Assembly (NCBI RefSeq): GCF_011602485.2
Contig: NZ_CP050022.2
Span: 4,050,001 to 4,114,000 of the forward strand
Reading direction: 5' to 3'
Source: Bradyrhizobium sp. 1(2017)
GTDB taxonomy: Bacteria > Pseudomonadota > Alphaproteobacteria > Rhizobiales > Xanthobacteraceae
Length of the DNA stretch: 64,000 bases
Positions 27,171 to 34,313 of this stretch are shown piece after piece. The notes below the pieces were generated by a model. That model did no database searches and was not told the origin of the DNA. It saw only the letters and a program-made list of their open reading frames with translations. Made by a program: the position numbers and the translations under genes. Each line of letters opens with the position of its first letter. Position 1 is the stretch's first letter.

Positions 27171-27830
27171 ATGAGCGCTCTGCTCGAACACGTCATGTCG
27201 CCGGAGGTCAGGCCGTTCGCGATCGCGGCGGTCATGATCGTCATCGTCGGCTCGATCGAGGTAATCTCGATGCTGGTCGGGGCTTCGCTCAGCGAGATGC
27301 TCGGTACCAATATCGATTTCGCCCACCCCAGCGACAATGGCGTGATCAACGCGATCTCCTGGATCAATGTCGGTGGCGTGCCGCTGCTGATCTTCCTGCT
27401 GTTGCTGCTGGGCGCCTTCTCCATCACGGGCTTCCTGATCCAGGACATCGCGCGGATGGTGGCCGGTCCTTTGCCGGCGACCGTCGCCTCGGTCGGCGCG
27501 TTCGCCGCATCGGTTCCGCTGGTCCGCATTGCCAGCCGTGCCATCGCCCGGGTCATTCCCAAGGACGAGAGCTACGCCGTCGGCCTCGGCGATCTCGTCG
27601 GCCGGGTCGGTGAGGTCGTTGTCGGTCCGCTCGACCAGGGGCCGCCCGGCCGCGTCAGCGTCACCGACATCCATGGCAACCGTCACTTCGTCTCGGCGGT
27701 CGCAGCACCCTCATCATCGCCGCTGCCGCAGGGAACTCTGGTTCTCCTCGTCGATCGCGATGGCACCCGCTTCGTGGCGGTGAAGGCCGACGATGAACTC
27801 AAACCCGCCAAGACCAGTCTAAGCAGCTAG
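27171..27830 (+). CDS. YqiJ/NfeD-like membrane protein with C-terminal OB fold
   Basis: This 219-residue inner-membrane protein has hydrophobic segments at about residues 15-40, 66-90 and 100-125. A soluble beta-rich tail follows from about 135 (GDLVGRVGEVVVGPLDQGPPGRVSV), the OB-fold pattern of YqiJ/NfeD proteins. These proteins pair with flotillins/SPFH proteins, and the flotillin gene is 23 bases downstream. It starts 10 bases after the PspA-like gene. Confidence 0.8.
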   Translation: MSALLEHVMSPEVRPFAIAAVMIVIVGSIEVISMLVGASLSEMLGTNIDFAHPSDNGVINAISWINVGGVPLLIFLLLLLGAFSITGFLIQDIARMVAGPLPATVASVGAFAASVPLVRIASRAIARVIPKDESYAVGLGDLVGRVGEVVVGPLDQGPPGRVSVTDIHGNRHFVSAVAAPSSSPLPQGTLVLLVDRDGTRFVAVKADDELKPAKTSLSS

Positions 27831-27853
27831 CACGTCCATCATCGGAGAAAGTC

Positions 27854-29548
27854 ATGTTCGACATCGCAGTCCCGGCCCTGATCGGCGTCGCGCTGATCGT
27901 CGTCCTGGGGATCGTCTTCACCATTCTCTACAAGCGCGCAACGCGCGACGAGGCGTTCGTGCGCACCGGGCTCGGCGGCAAGAAGGTCGTGCTCGACGGC
28001 GGCGCCATGATCCTGCCGATCTTCCACTCCTATGCCAGCGTCAACCTGAAGACGCTGCGGCTCACCGTCGAGCGCAAGGAGCGGGAATCCCTGATCACCA
28101 AGGACCGCCTGCGCGTCGACATCGTCGCCGAGTTCTACGTTCGCGTCCGCCCCGACGAGGAGAGCATCGCACTCGCGAGCCAAACGCTCGGCGCGCTGAC
28201 CAACGATGCCGAGGCACTGCGCAACCAGGTCGAGGCGAAATTCGTCGACGGCCTGCGCTCGGTGGCCGCGACCATGAGCATCCTGGAACTCCAGGAGAAG
28301 CGCTCGGACTTCGTCAAGCACGTGCAGTCGACGGTCGAGTCCGACGTGAAATCGAACGGCCTCGAGCTTGAATCGGTGTCGCTGACCAAGCTCGACCAGA
28401 CCGACGTCAAGTTCTTCAACCCGGAGAATTTCTTCGACGCCGAGGGTCTGACCCAATTGAAGACCGTCACCGAGACCCGGCGGCGCGATCGAAACGCCAT
28501 CGTCCGCGACAACGAGGTGGCGATCGCGCAAAAGGACCTCGAAGCGCGGCAGCAGACCCTCGGGATCGAGCGGACCAAGAAGGAGGCCGAGCTCTCCCAG
28601 GAGCGCGACATCGCCAACAAGACCGCGAGCACCCGCGCCGAGGTCGCGACCGCGACGCAGACCGCGCGTCTGACCGAGGAGAACGCCCGCATCGACACCG
28701 ACCGTGCCGTTGCCGAGAAGGAGGCGGGCGCCAAGCAGGTCAAGGAAACCGCGGTGATCGAGTCGGATCTGGCGATCAACAAGCGCAAGACCGACGCCCA
28801 GCGCGAGATCCAGATCGCGACCCAGGAGAACGAAATCCAGATCGCCGCCAAGAGCAAGGAGACCTCGGAGGCCGTCGCCGAAGCCAAGACTGCCGAAGCG
28901 ATCGCCGTCTCCGCGGAAGAGAAGGTCGTCACTGCGCGCGCCGTTGAGGTCGCCGATCGCGCCCGTCTCACCCAGGTGCTCGCCGCGCGCACCGAGGCCG
29001 AGCGCAAATCGACCGAGTTGATCGTTGCGGCCGAGGCCGAGAAGAAGGCCTCGCTCGATCGCGCCGAGGCCGTAAAGACGCTGGCCACCGCGGAAGCCGA
29101 GTCCAACAAGATCAAGGCCGTCGGTGTCCGCAACATCGGCGAGGCCGAGGCGGCCGTCATCACCATGAAGAACGAGGCCCAGAACAAGCTCGGCAGCAAC
29201 GTCATCGATTTCGAGATCGCGAAGAGGCGGATCGAGACCATGCCGTCGGCGCTGGCCGAGATGGTGAAGCCGATCGCCAACCTCAAGGACGTCCGCATCC
29301 TGCACACCGGCGGCGCGTTCGGCGGGAACGGCGCCGGCGGCGGCAATGTCGGCTTCGGCGAAGGGCTTGCCGGCGAGCTTCTGAAGGTCCATGCGCTGCG
29401 TCCGATGATCGACGAGATCCTGCGACAGAGCGGCTTTACGCCGGACGACGATCCCGTGAAGGCGCTGGTCGGTGCCGTGACGGGTAAGAGCAACGGCGCC
29501 GCCGTGCCGGCCCCCGTATCGGAGAAAACAAACGCCGCCGATCTATGA
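27854..29548 (+). CDS. Flotillin family protein (YqiK-like)
   Basis: This 564-residue membrane-microdomain scaffold has one membrane anchor at residues about 5-28 (ALIGVALIVVLGIVFTILY), then an SPFH/band-7 domain to about 210. A long Glu/Ala-rich coiled coil follows (EARQQTLGIERTKKEAELSQ onwards, with AEAE and KAVGVRNIGEAEA) to about 465, then a flexible Gly/Ala-rich end. The ATG follows GGAGAAAGTC. Membership of one operon with the PspA-like and YqiJ-like genes suggests a membrane-stress or microdomain unit, as in E. coli yqiJK. Confidence 0.9.
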   Translation: MFDIAVPALIGVALIVVLGIVFTILYKRATRDEAFVRTGLGGKKVVLDGGAMILPIFHSYASVNLKTLRLTVERKERESLITKDRLRVDIVAEFYVRVRPDEESIALASQTLGALTNDAEALRNQVEAKFVDGLRSVAATMSILELQEKRSDFVKHVQSTVESDVKSNGLELESVSLTKLDQTDVKFFNPENFFDAEGLTQLKTVTETRRRDRNAIVRDNEVAIAQKDLEARQQTLGIERTKKEAELSQERDIANKTASTRAEVATATQTARLTEENARIDTDRAVAEKEAGAKQVKETAVIESDLAINKRKTDAQREIQIATQENEIQIAAKSKETSEAVAEAKTAEAIAVSAEEKVVTARAVEVADRARLTQVLAARTEAERKSTELIVAAEAEKKASLDRAEAVKTLATAEAESNKIKAVGVRNIGEAEAAVITMKNEAQNKLGSNVIDFEIAKRRIETMPSALAEMVKPIANLKDVRILHTGGAFGGNGAGGGNVGFGEGLAGELLKVHALRPMIDEILRQSGFTPDDDPVKALVGAVTGKSNGAAVPAPVSEKTNAADL

Positions 29549-29755
29549 ATGCCCGTTCATTGCTGCGGAGAATTCGAAACGATAGAAGCAGGCCGTGCGC
29601 GTCTCGCGTCGCGCACATCTTCCGGAGGGCTGACCGACAGTGTTGAGCTGTCGATCGCGCTTCGGACGAATCTTGCGAGGCAACGCCATCTGTTGCCACG
29701 GCGCCTGCGCCGATCGACGCCAGGCGCCGAAGCCTGTTCGATCGGGAGCTTTTCA

Positions 29756-30124
29756 ATGAAGCATTTTTTTTCTGGACTGGTCGCGATCGGACTTGCGATC
29801 GCCGCCGCGCCGTCATTTGCGGCTGACGCCCGCAACGTCACCGTCGTCAACGAGACGGGCTACGCCATCAAATTCCTCGGCTTCAACGCGCCGGACGATG
29901 GCCTCGACGAGTGGGAGAACGAACTCGAGAAGGTTTTGCAGAACCAGGCGAGCACCTATGTCGAGTTCGACGATGACGACGAGGGGTGCGTCTGGAACAT
30001 CCGTGTCGACTGGCAGAACTATGACGAGGCCGTGCTCTGGAAGAACGTCAACCTCTGCAAGCTCACCGCGCTGCGGCTGCGCTACGATTCCGGCACCAAG
30101 ACCACCTCGTTCCTGGCCGAGTAG
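29756..30124 (+). CDS. Small secreted protein of unknown function (122 aa)
   Basis: The ATG at 29756 follows GGGAG. Residues 1-22 are a signal peptide (HFFSGLVAIGLAIAAAPSFA, cut before ADARNV). The mature part is acidic (YVEFDDDDEGC) with two cysteines (EGCVWNIRV and NVNLCKL) that may pair. VTVVNETGYAIKFLGFN resembles beta-rich periplasmic proteins, but I can name no family. The 207 bases between the flotillin gene and this start hold no supported gene. A terminator-like hairpin follows at 30148. Confidence 0.7.
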   Translation: MKHFFSGLVAIGLAIAAAPSFAADARNVTVVNETGYAIKFLGFNAPDDGLDEWENELEKVLQNQASTYVEFDDDDEGCVWNIRVDWQNYDEAVLWKNVNLCKLTALRLRYDSGTKTTSFLAE

Positions 30125-30147
30125 GTCGGTTTGACACGACCGGAGGA

Positions 30148-30167
30148 GGGGGCGCGTTTGCCCCTTT
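30148..30167 (+). terminator. Terminator-like hairpin after secreted-protein gene
   Basis: GGGGGC-GCGTTT-GCCCC followed by TTTCTC forms a short GC stem with a partial T-run, 24 bases after the stop. Confidence 0.5.
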
Positions 30168-30260
30168 CTCAGCCGCCTTGCCGAAGATGACGAATTCGTC
30201 CTTTGCAAGCGCAACCGGCTTTGTTATACGCAGCCGCGCGCGAACGACTGGTTCGCCTTT

Positions 30261-30335
30261 TCCTCGGTAGCTCAGCGGTAGAGCATCCGACTGTTAATCG
30301 GATGGTCGCTGGTTCGAATCCAGCCCGGGGAGCCA
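30261..30335 (+). tRNA. tRNA-Asn (GTT)
   Basis: TCCTCGG ... CCGGGGA-G-CCA forms the acceptor stem with encoded CCA. The anticodon stem-loop CCGACTGTTAATCGG carries GTT (Asn), and the T-loop is GGTTCGAATCC. The gene is 75 bases long. Confidence 0.96.
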
Positions 30336-30548
30336 AATTTCATGGATATTTCAATAGGTTGAAGTCGCATTCTGATGTGGCGCGCGATACCGTTCGCGCA
30401 TTTTGCGAGCATCGTTGGTCGGCGAATCCCTTTGAATCGCGTTCAAGCAGACGTGTCCGGCGGCGCGGTCACGCCATGAGGACGGCGCCAAATCGACTCA
30501 ATTCAAATCGAGCTTGGCCGATGCCGGAGTTTCACGGAGCTGATTCCC

Positions 30549-30725
30549 ATGCCAGACATTCAGGTCGACCGTCATATGGCCCCCTCGATTCTGCCGGCTG
30601 ACATTCCCGAGCTCAGCGACGACGAGTGCCTCGCTTGCCTCGCGCGTGCGGTCGAGGCGCCCGATTCGGCGCGACTGGACGAGGTCGCCGCCTTGATCGG
30701 CCGCCTTGCGGTGACGATCGAATAA
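30549..30725 (+). CDS. Small protein of unknown function (58 aa)
   Basis: An ATG at 30549 preceded by GGAG nine bases upstream opens a 58-residue acidic protein. It starts MPDIQVDRHMAPSILPADIP and contains LSDDECLACLARAVEAPDS and LDEVAALIGRLAVTIE, two likely helices with a CxxC pair. It has no signal peptide and no membrane helix. I recognise no family. The 210 bases between tRNA-Asn and this start show nothing else. Confidence 0.5.
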   Translation: MPDIQVDRHMAPSILPADIPELSDDECLACLARAVEAPDSARLDEVAALIGRLAVTIE

Positions 30726-30868
30726 CCAACCCGGCATCCCTGATGCGCTGAGCTGCACGCCGGAGCGGGCTCTTCCCGGCCAACGGCCATGTTGCGTTTT
30801 GGCCGGGCATGTACCAAAGATGCCGCCAACTCATCTCGGCTGCATTGGCCGCATTTCAGGGTCCGCAA

Positions 30869-31531
30869 ATGTCCGGTTTCTCGACCGCGCGCCAAAAGAT
30901 GGTCGATGGCCAGGTGCGCACCAGTGACGTCACTGACCGTCGTATTCTCGATGCCATGCTCACGGTTCCTCGCGAGGCCTTCGTTCCGGCCAGCCGGCAG
31001 GCATTGGCTTACCTCGACCTCGACCTCGATGTGAGCGAGGGCGGCACCAAGCGTTACCTGATCAAGCCGCAACTGACCGGCAAGCTGCTCCAGGCCGCCG
31101 ACATCGGCGAGGGCGACAACGTGCTGGTGGTTGGCTGCGCCACAGGCTATCTCGCCGCGCTGAGCGCCAGGCTTGCACGTCAGGTCACCGCCACCGAATG
31201 CGATTCAGCTCTGGCCGCCAAGGCCAAGGATGCCTTTGCCGCGCTTGGACTCGCCAACGTCACCTGCAAGGCCGCGTCCTGCGCCGAAGGCGATGCTTCC
31301 GCTGGCCCCTACGACGTGATCGTCCTCAACGGCGCTGCCGAGGTCACGCCGGAGGCATTGCTCGGGCAGCTCAAGGAGGGCGGGCGGCTGGTGGGCGTTT
31401 CGGCCGAATCGGAGCCGCCACGGGCCATGATTGTGACACATACCCACGGTGAATTCGGCCATCGGGCGCTGTTCGATGCCGCCGCCCCGGTCCTTCCCGG
31501 GTTGGAACGGACCGCTGCCTTCGTATTCTGA
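30869..31531 (+). CDS. Protein-L-isoaspartate O-methyltransferase family protein
   Basis: This 220-residue S-adenosylmethionine-dependent methyltransferase of the Pcm family starts at the ATG at 30869 (MSGFSTARQKMVDGQVRT), the usual family beginning. ILDAMLTVPREAFVPAS matches the Pcm substrate-side region, and VLVVGCATGYLAALSA is motif I, where canonical Pcm has GxGSGYxAA. The change to GCATGY and the short length suggest a divergent alphaproteobacterial subgroup, typically found upstream of tolC as here. Repair of isoaspartyl residues is therefore plausible but not certain. Confidence 0.8.
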   Translation: MSGFSTARQKMVDGQVRTSDVTDRRILDAMLTVPREAFVPASRQALAYLDLDLDVSEGGTKRYLIKPQLTGKLLQAADIGEGDNVLVVGCATGYLAALSARLARQVTATECDSALAAKAKDAFAALGLANVTCKAASCAEGDASAGPYDVIVLNGAAEVTPEALLGQLKEGGRLVGVSAESEPPRAMIVTHTHGEFGHRALFDAAAPVLPGLERTAAFVF

Positions 31532-31604
31532 CACCTAGAGCTATAAAATACCGTTCTGAATCAGAAGTGTGGCCGGGATGCTGCACGTAAAGAGTTTCCA
31601 CTGA

Positions 31605-31624
31605 GAACTACCCAGAGGTAGTTC
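31605..31624. promoter_or_regulatory. Hairpin in the pcm-like/tolC interval
   Basis: GAACTACC-CAGA-GGTAGTTC is a perfect 8-bp stem with a tetraloop, 74 bases after the methyltransferase stop and 93 before tolC. It may end the upstream transcript or structure the tolC leader; no T-run follows. Confidence 0.4.
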
Positions 31625-31716
31625 CGTCACACCAATCCGCGTCCTATGTTGCGGCGGGGCAACGACTCCACTCGGTAGACGGTAACCCAGCTCGCGGGCA
31701 CGAGGTGGGCGTTAGA

Positions 31717-33120
31717 ATGAACGGAATTTCAGGGATGCATGGGGTGAAGCTCTTCACCGGAGCTGCGGTTTCGGTCCTGCTGCTGTCGCTAGCCGGGCCG
31801 GTGCCTGCCTTGGCGGACACGATCGAGTCCGCGCTGGTGCGCGCTTATCAGAACAATCCGCAGCTCAACGCGCAACGTGCCCAGGTGCGCTCGACTGACG
31901 AGAATGTGCCGCAAGCTTTGTCGGGCTATCGCCCCAGGGTCTCGCTGTCGGCGAGCGGTGGTTATCAGTACTCGGACTTCCAAAGCCAGCGCGGCGGTGC
32001 GCCAACCAGCGGGCCCGGCATTCCGCGAAGCGTCGGACTGACTGCTTCCCAGACCTTGTACAATGGCAACCAGACGGCCAACCGGACGCGCGCCGCCGAG
32101 AGCCAGGTCTCAGGCGCCCGCGAGGCGCTGCGCAGCCTCGATCAAAGCGTGCTGCTCCAGGCCTCAACGACCTACATGGATTATCTGCGCGATGCCGCCA
32201 CGCTCGAAGTCCAGCGCAGCAACGTGCGCGTGCTCGAGCAGACGCTGAAGCAGACGCGCGACCGCTTCAATGTCGGTGAAGTGACCCGCACCGACGTTGC
32301 GCAATCCGAAGCTCAGCTGGCGGCGGGCAAGACGCAGGCCCTGACCGCGGAAGCGAATCTCACCACGACGCGCGCCAACTTCCGCCGCATCATCGGCAAC
32401 GATCCGGTGAATCTTGCACCCGGATCGCCTGTCGACCGTTTCCTGCCGGCAACGCTGGCTGCAGCGGTCGAGCTCGGCCTCGTCGAGCATCCCAACGTCA
32501 CCGCGGCAATGTTCGGCATCGACGTCAATTTCCTGCAGGTCAAGGTTGCCGAGGGTGCCCTGCTGCCTACGGTCTCGTTGCAGGCGTCCGTGACCCAGGC
32601 CTATGAACAGTCTTTAATTCAGTACCGCTCGTTTAACGCTGCCGCGGTCGCGCAGATCTCGGTGCCGATCTATCAGGGCGGCGGTGAATATTCGCTGATC
32701 CGTCAGTCCAAGGAAAATCTGGCGCAGCAGCGTCTCAACCTCGAAACCACACGCGACCAGACGCGTGCGACAGTGGTGCAGTGGTGGGGCAACTTGCAGG
32801 CCGGCAAGGCGCAGGTGCAGTCCGCCCAGGCGCAGGTCGCAGCGTCCGAGATCGCGCTGAACGGTGTGCGCGAAGAAGCCAAGGCGGGCCAGCGCACCAC
32901 GCTCGACGTCCTCAACGCCCAGCAGGCGCTGGTCAATGCGCGTGTCGCGCTGGTCACCGCGCAGCACGACCGCGTGGTTGCATCCTATAACGTCCTCGCA
33001 GCTGTCGGCCGTCTGTCGCCGCAGGTGCTCGGCCTCGCAACGACGGTTTATGATCCCTCCGTGCACTACCAGCAGGTCCGCGACAGCTGGGCCGGCGTAC
33101 GCACGCCCGACGGACGCTGA
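31717..33120 (+). CDS. tolC: TolC family outer-membrane efflux/secretion channel
   Basis: This 467-residue outer-membrane trimeric channel serves type I secretion or efflux. The ATG at 31717 follows GAGGTG, although the frame extends to a GTG at 31705. It has a signal peptide to about residue 34 (GPVPALA, cut before DTIESAL). TIESALVRAYQNNPQLNAQR is the standard TolC start, and two OEP domains follow with GEVTRTDVAQSEAQLAAGK and AGQRTTLDVLNAQQALVNAR. It lacks the lipobox of the NodT-type protein at 7726, so it belongs to the TolC rather than the NodT branch. A long hairpin follows. Confidence 0.9.
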   Translation: MNGISGMHGVKLFTGAAVSVLLLSLAGPVPALADTIESALVRAYQNNPQLNAQRAQVRSTDENVPQALSGYRPRVSLSASGGYQYSDFQSQRGGAPTSGPGIPRSVGLTASQTLYNGNQTANRTRAAESQVSGAREALRSLDQSVLLQASTTYMDYLRDAATLEVQRSNVRVLEQTLKQTRDRFNVGEVTRTDVAQSEAQLAAGKTQALTAEANLTTTRANFRRIIGNDPVNLAPGSPVDRFLPATLAAAVELGLVEHPNVTAAMFGIDVNFLQVKVAEGALLPTVSLQASVTQAYEQSLIQYRSFNAAAVAQISVPIYQGGGEYSLIRQSKENLAQQRLNLETTRDQTRATVVQWWGNLQAGKAQVQSAQAQVAASEIALNGVREEAKAGQRTTLDVLNAQQALVNARVALVTAQHDRVVASYNVLAAVGRLSPQVLGLATTVYDPSVHYQQVRDSWAGVRTPDGR

Positions 33121-33133
33121 TCTCCATAAGTAT

Positions 33134-33176
33134 CCGGTCGGCTTTGCAAACAGCTGCGGCCGACCGGTGCTTTGCT
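33134..33176 (+). terminator. Stem-loop terminator after tolC
   Basis: CCGGTCGGC (33134-33142) pairs perfectly with GCCGACCGG (33159-33167) across a 16-base loop, followed by TGCTTTGCTT. The remaining bases to 33422 show no gene and should hold the promoter of the PopZ-like gene. Confidence 0.6.
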
Positions 33177-33422
33177 TGCAATCATCAAAATCCCTGACAT
33201 AGCCTTGCCAAGAAGATGCGGGTCGATTCGCCTGTATCGATGCCGTGTGCGTAAAGCTTGAGTGCCGCGGGCAGGGGCGCACCGCCGCACGTTGAGCCGT
33301 GATCTGGGGACAAGTCGGGCTACCACGACGAAAATGTCGGGCCGTCGATCCGGAACCGGCCAATCCTGTCGTGCTTGGTGTAAAACAACGCATGCGAGGG
33401 CGTTGATGATGTGGAGTCGGAG

Positions 33423-34187
33423 ATGACGCAGCCTGCAAAGGTCACAGAACCCTCGATGGAGGAGATTCTGGCCTCGATCCGGCGCATCATTGCCGACGAT
33501 GAGGCCAAGCCACCGCCGACAGAGGCCGCAAAACCTGAGAAGGCCGCGGCAGCCGCCGCGCCGCCAAAGCCGCAGGCGATGAACGACATTCCGCCATCCA
33601 AGGTCGCTCCGCCGAAACCGGCCGCCGAGCAGCCTGCACCGCCGCCGGCCGCGAAGCCGGCGCCGCCACCACCGGCGCCTGCGGCGGACGCATCCAACAG
33701 CCAGGACGATATCGACGCGCTGCTGGCCGGGCTCGACGCGGCCACGCCTGCGCCCGAGGTCCGTGCTCCCGAGCCGGAGCCAGAGCCTGAACCCGACGTG
33801 CTCGAATTGACCGACGAGATGGCGGTGGACCCGACGCCGCCTCCGCCGCCTCCGAGCTTCCGCAAGGTCGAGCCGCGCGACGATCTGGAATTCGCCGAAT
33901 CGCCGCAGCCCCGCCCAGCGCCGCCGTCCTACGCGCCGGTGGACTTCGATGCGCCACCTTTGCCGCCGCAACAGCCGATGCTCGCGCAATCGACCGTCTC
34001 CGCGGTCGAATCCGCCTTCAACTCGCTGGCCCACACGGTGCTGAGCAGCAATGCGCGGACCCTGGAGGATCTGGTCAAGGAGATGCTGCGTCCGATGCTG
34101 AAATCCTGGCTCGATGACAATTTGCCGGGCCTGGTTGAACGCATCGTGAAGGCCGAGATCGAGCGGGTCTCGCGCGGCGGCCGCTGA
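33423..34187 (+). CDS. popZ: PopZ-like polar organising protein (DUF2497)
   Basis: This 254-residue protein has the layout of PopZ. A short conserved N-terminal helix (SMEEILASIRRIIADDE) is followed by a long Pro/Ala/Glu-rich disordered middle (residues about 30-185) and a conserved helical C-terminus (NARTLEDLVKEMLRPMLKSW, then LPGLVERIVKAEIERVSR) that mediates self-assembly. In Caulobacter PopZ anchors the chromosome origin at the cell pole. The ATG at 33423 is preferred over the GTG at 33411 because GGAG lies upstream. The position between tolC and valS is the usual alphaproteobacterial one. Confidence 0.8.
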   Translation: MTQPAKVTEPSMEEILASIRRIIADDEAKPPPTEAAKPEKAAAAAAPPKPQAMNDIPPSKVAPPKPAAEQPAPPPAAKPAPPPPAPAADASNSQDDIDALLAGLDAATPAPEVRAPEPEPEPEPDVLELTDEMAVDPTPPPPPPSFRKVEPRDDLEFAESPQPRPAPPSYAPVDFDAPPLPPQQPMLAQSTVSAVESAFNSLAHTVLSSNARTLEDLVKEMLRPMLKSWLDDNLPGLVERIVKAEIERVSRGGR

Positions 34188-34313
34188 GAAGGGCCGTGCG
34201 GCCCCGATAAAGCCCTGCTCCTGCGTCATATTAGGCCAGCGGCCCAGGCCGGAGACGCCTGCCGTTGAGCTTCCCGTTGACTCGAACCGCGCGCGCGGCT
34301 TTCTAGCAGCCCC

